Source: a bacterium | GTDB lineage: Bacteria; Armatimonadota; UBA5829 | Direction: 5' to 3' | DNA: 64,000 nt | Assembly: GCA_021371935.1 (NCBI GenBank) | Contig: JAJFVF010000012.1 | Coordinates: forward strand, 113,909 to 177,908 | In this document: piece after piece, positions 24,214 through 32,544 of the stretch | How the letters are laid out: each line of letters starts with the position of its first letter | Numbering within the stretch: the stretch's first letter is position 1 | Made by a program: the position numbers and the translations under genes | The notes under the pieces: model-generated | What the model saw: the letters and a program-made list of their open reading frames with translations, nothing else | Database searches by the model: none | What the model was told of the DNA's origin: nothing

Positions 24214-26949
24214 TTATTCGCCGAGACCAATCAATGGTTCTTCATCGCTTTCGGTAGTCATTTCAGACCAGTTCTTGCCCGACTTAACGTCCACCCTCAG
24301 TGGGACATGCAAATCCATAGCTTGCTCCATGCCCTCACGAACCAGATTGCACGCTGTTTCAAGCTCGTCCGGCGGAACCTCAAGCAAAAGCTCATCGTGG
24401 ACCTGCAAAAGCATCTTACTCGACAACCCGGTCTCTTTCAAAGCATCGTGCACTTTTATCATGGCAGTCTTCATGATATCAGCGGCTGTGCCCTGAATTG
24501 GCATATTGACCGCTGCGCGCTCGGCGAACTGTCTTATGTTTCTGTTGGAATTGTTGATATCCTGCATATACCTGCGGCGGCCTATGAGGGTGGTCACATA
24601 TCCATTTTCGCGGGCGATGGCTATCGTCTCGTCGGTAAATGTCCGCACACCGGGGAACCTGGCAAAATAGGTTTCGATGAAGTCATGAGCCTCTTTAACG
24701 GATACACCAAGCGCTTTTGAGAGAGTGAAGTCGGCCATGCCGTAGATGACAGCAAAGTTCACCGTCTTTGCGCGTCTGCGCATCTCGGGGCTGACATCGG
24801 ACGGCTCCACGCTAAAGAGAGTGCAGGCTGTGGCAGTATGGATATCCTCATTGTTCTCGAATGCCTTGACCAGACCTGTGTCACCCGTGACATGAGCCAA
24901 TATCCTGAGTTCGATCTGAGAGTAATCGGCTGAAACAAGTAAATTATCTCCGGCAGCGACAAATGCTTTCCTGATCTGCCTGCCCAGTTCCGTTCTGACC
25001 GGGATGTTTTGAAGATTAGGGTCACTCGATGATAAGCGCCCAGTTGCTGTGACTGCCTGGTTCAAAGATGTGTGAATCCGGCCTGTTCTCGGGTTTATGA
25101 GCTTGGGAAGCGAATCGGCATAGGTCGATTTGATCTTGGTCAGTTCGCGATATCGCAGAATATCGGCGACTATCGGGTTCTCCGCTGCAAGCTCTTCAAG
25201 AGCGGATGCGCTGGTCGAGTAACCTGTCTTGGTCTTTTTGGAAGCCTGCAGGCCGAGCTTTTCAAACAGGATAGTTTGAAGCTGTTTGGGAGAGCCGATG
25301 TTGAACTCTTCACCCGCCTGGTCATAAACCCTTTGAGCCACATCGCGTATATCGACGTCAAGCGTGACCGAAAGCGCGCCCAACTGTTCCACATCCACCG
25401 CGACACCGTTAAGCTCCATTTCGGCAAGAATAGGAGCCAGCGGCAGTTCGACATTGGTATACAGGTCCATCAGACCGTCATTTTCCAAGCGAGACTCGAT
25501 AGGCTGGCGGACTCGATATATGGCCTCGGCCTCACCACAGACCAGAGTGGCATCATCAATCTGCCCATCCTGCTTTGAGGTCACACCCGGCAGTTCAAGA
25601 GAAAGCTGCTCGAAGGCGACATCTCCTATCTCAAACGAACCTCTGGACGAATCGATCAGATATGCGCCAAGCATGGAATCGAATGTCGCTCCCCTGAGTG
25701 AGACACCTCGCAGGGCAAGAGCTGCATGATTGAGCTTTGAGTCATGGCAATATTTTTCTATCTTATCCGACTCCAGAACTTCCTTAAATGCGCTAAGATC
25801 AGCCTGGAACGGACCATCAAATCCCAACTCAAGCGAGCCTGTCGATTTCTTGGCGGGATCGATTACCTGGACATACGCTGTCTTGCCTATACCCATGCAG
25901 AAACTGATTCCAATGATCTCTGCATCAATCGACTTGCCGTTTGCCGTATGGCATTGCATGGCGAAACCACCATCTGCTTTTAGCGAGTCGATGAGTTTAT
26001 TGAGTTCATCTGCAGACTCGATGCGGCGGCATGCCCCCAGAGCAATTCTCTCCTCCGGTGCGGCTTTGCCTTCGGCCATGCCCACTTCAGGCAGCCGCTT
26101 GAGCATTGTTTTGAACTCGAGCTTTACGAACAGATCACGCAGGGCGTTATAATCCGGTTCGCGCCTGGCGTAATCATCCAGGTCCAGCTTTTCAGGCAGG
26201 TCGGTGACAATAGTAGCAAGGTGCTTGGAGAGATGTGCCATTTCTTCATTTGCCTGCAGCGCCTTCTTGGCTTTGCCCTCAGGCAGGTCATTGATATGAT
26301 CGAGCAGATTTTCGAGTGTGCCATATTCCTGAAGCAGACTAACCGCAGTCTTATCGCCGATACCTGGCACGCCGGGAATATTGTCTGACGGGTCACCCTT
26401 AAGCGCCTTATAGTCGATCATCTGATCGGGAGTGAGTCCGAAGCGCTCTTTTACGGCATCCGGGTCGTATTCGACAGTATCGGTAACGCCCTTTACAGTG
26501 GTCATCACCTTTACATGGTCGTTGACAAGCTGAAGGGCATCCAGGTCGCCCGTGACAATGGTGGTCTCCCAACCACGAGCAGTAGCTTCTTTAGCCATAG
26601 AGCCGATGATGTCGTCCGCCTCGTAGCCCGGCATCTCGATCACCGGCACGTTGAATGCCCGGATAAGCTCACGCGCCACCGGAGACTGCTCTATCAGCGC
26701 ATCCGGCACTGCTTTGCGGTGTGCTTTATACTCTTCATATTCTTTATGCCTGAAGGTCGGCACGGGTGTGTCGAAAGCAACGGCTATATAGTCAGGCTTT
26801 TCATCAAAGAGCCTGAGGAGCATCATGGTCAAGGCATAGACTGCATTTGTCGGCTGGCCACTGGCAGTCGACAGATACCGCATGGCAAAAAATGCGCGAT
26901 ACAGCAGGCTGTTGCCGTCTATTACTACAAGTCTCTTCTTATCTGTCAT
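24214..26949 (-). CDS. polA: DNA polymerase I
   Basis: 911 residues from ATG 26949 (GAGG 5 bases upstream). The N-terminal 5' nuclease domain (about 1-290) is intact: LVVIDGNSLLYRAFFAM, AFDTPVPTFRHKEYEEYKAHR, MPGYEADDIIG, IVTGDLDALQLV, DYKALKGDPSDNIPGVPGIGDKTA. The polymerase domain has motif A DYSQIELRILAHVTGD, motif B RRRAKTVNFAVIYGM and motif C VHDELLLE. The middle 3'-5' exonuclease-like region (about 300-480) lacks the acidic residues: the position of the family's DxE motif reads FAMQCHTANGK and the later site reads CHDSKLN, so proofreading is probably lost, as in Taq and Bacillus enzymes. It follows sppA by 2 bases and precedes pyrK by 16. Confidence 0.95.
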   Translation of the reverse strand: MTDKKRLVVIDGNSLLYRAFFAMRYLSTASGQPTNAVYALTMMLLRLFDEKPDYIAVAFDTPVPTFRHKEYEEYKAHRKAVPDALIEQSPVARELIRAFNVPVIEMPGYEADDIIGSMAKEATARGWETTIVTGDLDALQLVNDHVKVMTTVKGVTDTVEYDPDAVKERFGLTPDQMIDYKALKGDPSDNIPGVPGIGDKTAVSLLQEYGTLENLLDHINDLPEGKAKKALQANEEMAHLSKHLATIVTDLPEKLDLDDYARREPDYNALRDLFVKLEFKTMLKRLPEVGMAEGKAAPEERIALGACRRIESADELNKLIDSLKADGGFAMQCHTANGKSIDAEIIGISFCMGIGKTAYVQVIDPAKKSTGSLELGFDGPFQADLSAFKEVLESDKIEKYCHDSKLNHAALALRGVSLRGATFDSMLGAYLIDSSRGSFEIGDVAFEQLSLELPGVTSKQDGQIDDATLVCGEAEAIYRVRQPIESRLENDGLMDLYTNVELPLAPILAEMELNGVAVDVEQLGALSVTLDVDIRDVAQRVYDQAGEEFNIGSPKQLQTILFEKLGLQASKKTKTGYSTSASALEELAAENPIVADILRYRELTKIKSTYADSLPKLINPRTGRIHTSLNQAVTATGRLSSSDPNLQNIPVRTELGRQIRKAFVAAGDNLLVSADYSQIELRILAHVTGDTGLVKAFENNEDIHTATACTLFSVEPSDVSPEMRRRAKTVNFAVIYGMADFTLSKALGVSVKEAHDFIETYFARFPGVRTFTDETIAIARENGYVTTLIGRRRYMQDINNSNRNIRQFAERAAVNMPIQGTAADIMKTAMIKVHDALKETGLSSKMLLQVHDELLLEVPPDELETACNLVREGMEQAMDLHVPLRVDVKSGKNWSEMTTESDEEPLIGLGE

Positions 26950-26951
26950 TA

Positions 26952-28073
26952 TCACCTCGGAGACGGTGTGGTTTCCTGATTTCTCAAGAGCAGTTCCAAT
27001 GCCCTTCGCATGGCTGCGCTGTCCAGCTCTGCCGAGGCTCTGGACGACTCTCCGCCGAGAATGCTCTGCAATAAGCCCTTGCGGCCATATTCGACAACTT
27101 TGGGTGTGCCTGTTATACCCCCGGCTTTTGCCGCAGCGGCTACTGTCTCATGCAGTCCACCTATCTCGTCGACTAGTTTAACTTTAAGAGCCTGATCGCC
27201 TGTGAAAATGCGTCCATCAGCTATCTTTTTGACCTGGTCGAACGGCAATTTACGGCCCTTGGAGACTGCATTAACAAAGTTAACGTATGTCGTGTTTATA
27301 ATCCCCTGGAGCAGAGCCCGCTCCTCGGAAGTGATGGCTCTATTCGGTGAGCCAATGTCCTTGAATTTACCCGACTTGATGACCTCGGGACGATAGCCTA
27401 TCTTCTTATACAGCTCGCTCATGTCCGCAGTAGAAAAGATGACGCCGATGCTTCCTGTAATCGAGCTTGCATCCGAGTATATCCTGGTGCAGGGCGAAGC
27501 TATATAGTATCCGCCGGATGCGGCCAGATCACCCATAGAAACATACACCACCTTGCCCGATTTACGCACACGGTTGATCTCGTTATAGACCTCTTCAGAG
27601 CCTGCGGGGCTGCCGCCGGGGCTGTTGATCCTGATTACGATGGCCTTTGCGCCGCTGTTTTTTCGCGCATTCTCGAGCTGCTCGACTATATCTTCCGAGC
27701 CGGAGACACTTCCACCAAAAGGACTACTGCTGCTAGTGCCTGCAGTTATCACTCCATTGACCCGTATCAGCGCAACGTGCGGTCCGCGCTCCATTGCCGC
27801 GCCGCTCCCGCCTCCGACTATGGCACCGATGATACCAATAGTGAATATGAACAACACGAACAGCACAACAAGCACGATTACTATAGGGACCCAGTTTCTG
27901 GATCTGGGTTGATATGGAACATACTGCCATACGCCAGGTGGCGGAACCTGGTATCCGCCCGGCGGAACCCCTGGTCCGGGTGCATATTGCCTCTGCGAAG
28001 ATTGACTGTATTGCTGCTGCTCCTGCCGGGGCTGCTCAGGCTCCTGTGGTCTGTCTTGCATATCGTCGTTCAT
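26952..28073 (-). CDS. sppA: Signal peptide peptidase SppA, short form
   Basis: 373 residues from ATG 28073 (AAGGGG upstream). A Gln/Pro-rich cytoplasmic N-terminus (about 1-55) precedes one membrane helix (WVPIVIVLVVLFVLFIFTIGIIGAIVGG, 60-88). The S49 protease domain follows: GVITAG, GAKAIVIRINSPGGSPAGSEEVYNEI, VYVSMGDLAASGGYYIASPCTRIYSD with the nucleophile Ser in LAASGGYY, and IGVIFSTADM. The distal Lys of the dyad is likely in FKDIGSPNR (K) or nearby. It degrades leftover signal peptides in the membrane. It heads the operon with polA, diverging from tRNA-Leu. Length fits the bacterial half-size SppA that works as an octamer. Confidence 0.92.
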   Translation of the reverse strand: MNDDMQDRPQEPEQPRQEQQQYSQSSQRQYAPGPGVPPGGYQVPPPGVWQYVPYQPRSRNWVPIVIVLVVLFVLFIFTIGIIGAIVGGGSGAAMERGPHVALIRVNGVITAGTSSSSPFGGSVSGSEDIVEQLENARKNSGAKAIVIRINSPGGSPAGSEEVYNEINRVRKSGKVVYVSMGDLAASGGYYIASPCTRIYSDASSITGSIGVIFSTADMSELYKKIGYRPEVIKSGKFKDIGSPNRAITSEERALLQGIINTTYVNFVNAVSKGRKLPFDQVKKIADGRIFTGDQALKVKLVDEIGGLHETVAAAAKAGGITGTPKVVEYGRKGLLQSILGGESSRASAELDSAAMRRALELLLRNQETTPSPR

Positions 28074-28086
28074 GGCTATCCCCTTG

Positions 28087-28115
28087 TTGACAGTTAGAGA
28101 TGGAAAAAGTATAAT
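28087..28115 (+). promoter_or_regulatory. Consensus sigma-70 promoter of tRNA-Leu
   Basis: TTGACA (28087-28092), exactly 17 bases, then TATAAT (28110-28115): both hexamers are perfect. Transcription would begin 5-7 bases later, just before the tRNA 5' end at 28126. Confidence 0.9.
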
Positions 28116-28125
28116 TTCATATCGC

Positions 28126-28211
28126 GCCGGAGTGGCGGAATGGCAGACGCAGTGGTCTCAAAAACCACCGAGGGCAACCTCATATCGGTTCGACTCCGAT
28201 CTCCGGCACCA
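28126..28211 (+). tRNA. tRNA-Leu (CAA)
   Basis: An 86-base class II tRNA read by hand. Acceptor arms GCCGGAG/CTCCGGC, discriminator A, and genome-encoded CCA end (28209-28211). Anticodon stem GTGGT/ACCAC encloses loop CTCAAAA, so the anticodon is CAA (reads UUG). A long variable arm GAGGGCAACCTC and a T arm ATCGG-TTCGACT-CCGAT fit leucine tRNA. A perfect promoter lies just upstream and phnC begins 71 bases downstream with no terminator between. Confidence 0.95.
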
Positions 28212-28282
28212 CCATTCGCCGCAGCTAGTATACCCCCAACGGCAGTATTCAGGCAAGCGATTCCAGCCGACGGTTTGGAGCA

Positions 28283-29035
28283 ATGCTCAAAATTGAAAAC
28301 CTGACAAAGATATATCCGAACGGGACCAGGGCACTAAACTCAGTATCGCTGGAAGTGCCCACGGGTCAGTTTGTCGCGATAATAGGACTGTCAGGCTCGG
28401 GTAAGAGCACACTGCTCCGCTGTATCAACCGCCTCATCGAACCCACATCCGGCAAAATTTTCCTTGACGATATCGAAATCACAGCCGCAAAGGACCTCAG
28501 AGAAGTTCGCAGACGGATCGGGATGATATTCCAGCATTTCAACCTCGTGAAGCGCTCAAACGTATTGACAAATGTCCTTGCAGGCAGGCTGGGATATACA
28601 AACCCCATAACAAGCCTGGCACATGTATTCGGCAGCCAGGATATAGTGGACGCAAGAGACAATCTGGCCAGGGTCGGACTGCTGGATAAAGAATCTGAAC
28701 GTGCGGACTCGCTTTCGGGCGGTCAGCAGCAGCGTGTCGGTATTGCACGTGCCCTTATGCAAAAACCTGAGCTTATTCTGGCTGATGAACCCGTAGCCTC
28801 TCTCGACCCGGCAACTGCGCACACAGTGCTTGACCACCTGGAACAAATGAACAAGCGCGACGGTATGACTGTGCTGTGCAATTTGCACTTTTTGAGCCTT
28901 GCAAGGAGATACGCCAACCGGGTGGTCGCACTCAAAGCCGGAGAAATCGTCTTTGACGGGCTGCCGAGCGAAATTGACCAGACCAGGTTCAAACAGATTT
29001 ATGGCGAGGACGCCGAGCAGGTGGAGATATCCTGA
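28283..29035 (+). CDS. phnC: Phosphonate-type ABC transporter ATP-binding protein
   Basis: 250 residues. Walker A GLSGSGKST (near residue 34), Q-loop MIFQHFNLVKRSNVLTNVLAGRLGY (a PhnC-specific stretch), signature LSGGQQQRVGIARAL and Walker B ILADEPVASLDP, followed by LCNLHFLSLARRYANRVVALKAGEIVFDG. This is the ATPase that powers import of phosphonate, phosphite or phosphate with PhnE and PhnD. It overlaps the phnE start by one base (stop TGA/ATG). No promoter is obvious upstream, so it may be read from the tRNA-Leu promoter. No C-P lyase genes are in the window. Confidence 0.92.
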   Translation: MLKIENLTKIYPNGTRALNSVSLEVPTGQFVAIIGLSGSGKSTLLRCINRLIEPTSGKIFLDDIEITAAKDLREVRRRIGMIFQHFNLVKRSNVLTNVLAGRLGYTNPITSLAHVFGSQDIVDARDNLARVGLLDKESERADSLSGGQQQRVGIARALMQKPELILADEPVASLDPATAHTVLDHLEQMNKRDGMTVLCNLHFLSLARRYANRVVALKAGEIVFDGLPSEIDQTRFKQIYGEDAEQVEIS

Positions 29036-30426
29036 TGAACAAGCAGACAAAGTCGGTCCGGGGCAGGAATACCCCGGACAATCAAGTCAGGCCACCAAAG
29101 AGTCCGATACTGGCTGCGGTGCTATCGGCTGTAATACCCGGACTGGGTCAGATATACGCAGGCAAGCCGACAAGAGGCATCTCGCTTTTGATCGGGCTTG
29201 TGGCACAGGCTGCACTCTTTTATGGTGTGGGCATGCCGTATCTCGCCGGTTGGATAGCGCTGATCTGGCTGTGGAACATATGGGATGCAAGATGTCTGGC
29301 AAAAGGTGTCTTGGCATCGGCTGCCGGACCTGTCATTCTCATACTACTGCTCAACTTCATAGCTGCATGGAAAGTAACCGATATACACGTCCCATCACTG
29401 CAATCGGAACAGAGAAGCGTGATAGGCCATATAGTCTCAGGACTGGGTAACCCGGACTTTGTCTCACGCAAAACCAAACAATTTAGCGCAACGGCCAAAT
29501 ATGTAGTTGCCGGACCGGGCGCACCAAAGGTGATTCAACAGCCCAAGACAAAACCTGGTGAGCCGGAAATTTCAGTTAGTCCAGACAAGGTCAGGAATGG
29601 TGAGTCGGTTACTGTCGTGGGAAAAAACTTTGCACCCAACTTGAAAGGTTCTCTGATTCTGCTTGGGGCTGATGAGATGAGCGTCGGATCGTTTCACACC
29701 GGCAACAAAGGTCAGTTCGCAAAGGCTTTTCCAAACCCGCGCTATATACCCGGCGACTATTTCGTGCAGGCGAGAATGGATGTGCCGATGGGCGGATGGA
29801 GTTTGAGCAGCACACTCAAGGACGCCGCACCCAGGATGTTCGAGACCATATACCTTGCATTTATCGGCACTGCGCTCTCACTGATCTTTGCGCTGCCTTT
29901 GAGCTTTCTGGGCGCACGTAATCTGATGTCGGGGAATGCATTTCTCAAAGCCATTTACGGCATTGTGAGGGGACTTTTCAGCGTGCTGCGATCTGTGGAG
30001 GTGCTGATAATAGCCGTGATTGCTGTGGCAGCTGTGGGGATCGGACCCTTTGCAGGCGTGTTGGCTCTGGCAATCCATGGGATAGGTGCGTTGGGAAAGC
30101 TATATTCGGAGGCAATCGAAAGTATAGAGCATGGTCCCATAGAGGCTATCAAATCGACTGGCGCAAGCGACATTCAGGTGACGGCCTACGCAGTTGTGCC
30201 GCAGGTTGTGCCGCAGTTTATTGCGTTCACACTGTATCGCTGGGACATAAACGTGCGCATGGCTACCGTTATCGGCCTTGTCGGAGGCGGCGGCATAGGT
30301 TATCAACTGATCCAGTATATGAACCTGCTGCAATGGCGGCAGGCCGCGACAGCAATATGGCTGATCGCGGGAGTGGTCATGCTGATGGATTATGCGAGCG
30401 CCGTGATCAGGGAAAAGATAGTCTGA
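29035..30426 (+). CDS. phnE: Phosphonate-type ABC permease (PhnE) with N-terminal membrane and Ig-like extension
   Basis: 463 residues, against about 260-290 usual for PhnE. Residues 1-21 are soluble; 22-90 form a TM2-like pair of helices with IPGLGQIYAGKPTRG, a segment found in small TM2/DUF5683-type proteins; 96-112 is another helix. Residues about 170-250 read as an Ig-like IPT/TIG module (EISVSPDKVRNGESVTVVGKNFAPN ... IPGDYFVQARMD). From 265 the true permease core begins: MFETIYLAFIGTALSLIFALPLSFLGARN, then the EAA loop GALGKLYSEAIESIEHGPIEAIKSTGAS and GLVGGGGIGYQLI. The added domains are probably a periplasmic contact for the binding protein or the paralogous lipoprotein; this is inference. 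Confidence 0.88.
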   Translation: MNKQTKSVRGRNTPDNQVRPPKSPILAAVLSAVIPGLGQIYAGKPTRGISLLIGLVAQAALFYGVGMPYLAGWIALIWLWNIWDARCLAKGVLASAAGPVILILLLNFIAAWKVTDIHVPSLQSEQRSVIGHIVSGLGNPDFVSRKTKQFSATAKYVVAGPGAPKVIQQPKTKPGEPEISVSPDKVRNGESVTVVGKNFAPNLKGSLILLGADEMSVGSFHTGNKGQFAKAFPNPRYIPGDYFVQARMDVPMGGWSLSSTLKDAAPRMFETIYLAFIGTALSLIFALPLSFLGARNLMSGNAFLKAIYGIVRGLFSVLRSVEVLIIAVIAVAAVGIGPFAGVLALAIHGIGALGKLYSEAIESIEHGPIEAIKSTGASDIQVTAYAVVPQVVPQFIAFTLYRWDINVRMATVIGLVGGGGIGYQLIQYMNLLQWRQAATAIWLIAGVVMLMDYASAVIREKIV

Positions 30427-30446
30427 TGCCGGACTTCCAGGCTCAG

Positions 30447-31094
30447 TTATAGCACCGTTATTTCAGCGGTCACACAACTTGAACCGGTGCTGTTGCTCTC
30501 GATTATATAGTAGCTTTGCACGCCCGACTCAAACAAATATGTTGAAAATTTCTTTCCCCCTGTTAAATACATACTCTCGAATTTTCCATCCGGTGTTGGG
30601 ACACCATATAGCACCAGTGAACATGATGTAGTTGAGTCTGCAACGCGGTATTTATATTTTCCGGCTCTGGAAAAGCCGCTATACGAACCGGTCATCAACG
30701 GCTCGATCGCCATACTCTTGATCACCTTATTGGAAGCATTGAGAATTTCAACAACGATGCTGTTTTCCGTATCCATGTTGCGCCAGACGATCGTGTCACC
30801 AAAGTCCGCATCAAGACTGTCCGGCGAAAATGTGCCGCCGACAAGACAGGATATATCGCGCGTTGTAGGATGCCTGACTGGCTCAAGAGTGCCGCTTACA
30901 ATTTTGATGGTGCTTGAAGTATTATTGACCCAAACGACTTTGTTTCCCTGAGAAACTGAAGTGTCTGCCGGCGATGATCTTGTTGATGCGACATCAATCT
31001 CTGAGTTTCTGATTGAAGAACCGGAACCACCGCCACAACCAACCATACCCAGTATGCAAACAAACGCAGCCATTACATTATAAAGTCTGACCAC
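30447..31094 (-). CDS. Cupredoxin-fold-like lipoprotein, paralogue 2
   Basis: 215 residues from GTG 31094 (start not certain). A lipoprotein signal ends GMVGCGGGSGSS. The body parallels the protein at 4955-5599 block by block: VSQGNKVVWVNNTSS/IKIVSGTL against IKSGDSVQWINTD/HQVISGTL, FSPDSLDADFGDTIVWRN against FEPSTLEGNFGDTVRWRN, SRAGKYKYRVAD against PTAGKYTAQK, and VLYGVPTPDGKF against TLYGVPNPNGLF, ending SYYIIESN and AEITVL against YYISNIE and GSITIQ. Copper ligands are missing here too; the His of paralogue 1 is replaced. It converges on phnE with 20 bases between stops, mirroring paralogue 1 beside phnD. Function unknown. Confidence 0.75.
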   Translation of the reverse strand: MVRLYNVMAAFVCILGMVGCGGGSGSSIRNSEIDVASTRSSPADTSVSQGNKVVWVNNTSSTIKIVSGTLEPVRHPTTRDISCLVGGTFSPDSLDADFGDTIVWRNMDTENSIVVEILNASNKVIKSMAIEPLMTGSYSGFSRAGKYKYRVADSTTSCSLVLYGVPTPDGKFESMYLTGGKKFSTYLFESGVQSYYIIESNSTGSSCVTAEITVL

Positions 31095-31144
31095 CCCCAG
31101 AAACCTCTCTCCCTATAAAAATTGCCCGGAACTGATGCTTAGTA

Positions 31145-32386
31145 TTACATCATCTCAACTGTTTTTCCTCGCCGAGCGCGCTCCGCAGCAAAGACAATGA
31201 GATGGCTCTCAAGCGACACATCCGGTCCCGATGTGATCAGAGACGGATCATTATTGCGCACGGCTGACAAAAAGCTCTTCATCAGACCAAAGTCGCCGCC
31301 GCCATGACCCGTGGTGATCTGACCGTCGCCCATATTCAGCTCGACCATGGTCTTCTTTTCGGTCAGGAAATCTGCATGCTCGATGCCCTGATCAACGCAC
31401 CGAAGTGTGCCCTGATCGCCCATAACGTATGTCTCTCGACCACCGGAGAGGTTAAAAGCTGTCATTGTAAAGCCGGCAGTCTCGCTGCCGCCGAACTCCA
31501 TGTTTACCACCTGGTGATCGACGACATCGTTATCGCATGCAAATACGCATCGGCCGTATGGTCCATCCTTAAGAGCAATTTTCACTGCATCGGGCGTGCC
31601 GCCGCGTGTCACCACATTCACCGGCCATCTGTCAAAATGGGTGATATCTTTTATGTAAATCTTGTATGCAGAATATGGGCAATTCGGTTCGATTTTGCAA
31701 TCGACGCAGCGATCAGATGCGCCCTCGGGCTGATTGGCACGAGTGAAATATGATAGACTGCCGAATGATGATACGGCCGTGCATTTGCTCGGTATGAAAT
31801 AGTTGAGCAGATCAATATCATGGCATGACTTGGCAAGGAGCATAAATGATGACAGGTTTTCATTGCGCCAGTTGCCGCGCACATATGAGTGAGCCTGATG
31901 CCAATAGCCGACCGGCTCGAGCAGTTGGATATTGTGCACTTTCCCGATAATGCCGCTGTCGATCATCTCTTTGAGTTTGCGGTTGAACGGAGTGTATCTT
32001 AAGACATGGCAGACTGCCAGCATAACTCCGCTCTTGATAACAGCATCATAGATGTTTTTGCAGTCCTCGGCTGTGGGAGCCATGGGCTTTTCGAGCATTA
32101 AATGATATCCCATGCCCGCCAGAGCCACGGCAGGGTCGCGATGATCGGCATCCTGTGTGCAGATGATGGCGGCCTCAGCGAGTTTCGGCTTATCCAAAAT
32201 ATCTCGCCAGTCGCGAAAACACATGCTTTCAGGAACGTTATAGGTGTCGGCAAAGTCGTTGCGAACATCATCGCGTGCCTCACATACCGCAACGATTTCT
32301 CCCTCGTCTGGAAACGATTTTACATACTTGGCATAGGCGCTGCCGCGACTTCCTGCGCCAACAACTATGAATGGTACTCTTTTCAT
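31145..32386 (-). CDS. Gfo/Idh/MocA-family NAD(P)-dependent oxidoreductase
   Basis: 413 residues. N-terminal Rossmann domain: FIVVGAGSRGSAYAKYVKSFPDEGEIVAVCE (GxGxxG, residues 5-35), and AAIICTQDADHRDPAVALAGMGYHLMLEKPMAPT, with the EKP motif whose Lys is catalytic. The C-terminal alpha/beta domain holds SFMLLAKSCHDIDLLNYF (conserved H-D) and an unusual Cys-rich insert CVDCKIEPNCPYSAYKIY near residue 215 that recalls a small metal site, seen in a subset of the family. The reaction is NAD(P)-dependent oxidation of a sugar or inositol-like compound. It diverges from the giant glycosidase at 32545, so the pair may share regulation and a pathway. Confidence 0.9.
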   Translation of the reverse strand: MKRVPFIVVGAGSRGSAYAKYVKSFPDEGEIVAVCEARDDVRNDFADTYNVPESMCFRDWRDILDKPKLAEAAIICTQDADHRDPAVALAGMGYHLMLEKPMAPTAEDCKNIYDAVIKSGVMLAVCHVLRYTPFNRKLKEMIDSGIIGKVHNIQLLEPVGYWHQAHSYVRGNWRNENLSSFMLLAKSCHDIDLLNYFIPSKCTAVSSFGSLSYFTRANQPEGASDRCVDCKIEPNCPYSAYKIYIKDITHFDRWPVNVVTRGGTPDAVKIALKDGPYGRCVFACDNDVVDHQVVNMEFGGSETAGFTMTAFNLSGGRETYVMGDQGTLRCVDQGIEHADFLTEKKTMVELNMGDGQITTGHGGGDFGLMKSFLSAVRNNDPSLITSGPDVSLESHLIVFAAERARRGKTVEMM

Positions 32387-32544
32387 GATGCTTCCCTATA
32401 AAATTGCTTGATATATAGATACAGTTTAATCTTATTGTTTGGCTTTTTCAATGGCAGACATAAACAAAAAGGAGGAACTGCAACCACAGCCGGGCAAAGA
32501 GATTATTGCTGACAATACTAGACTTGATTGGAGTAAACATTCAG

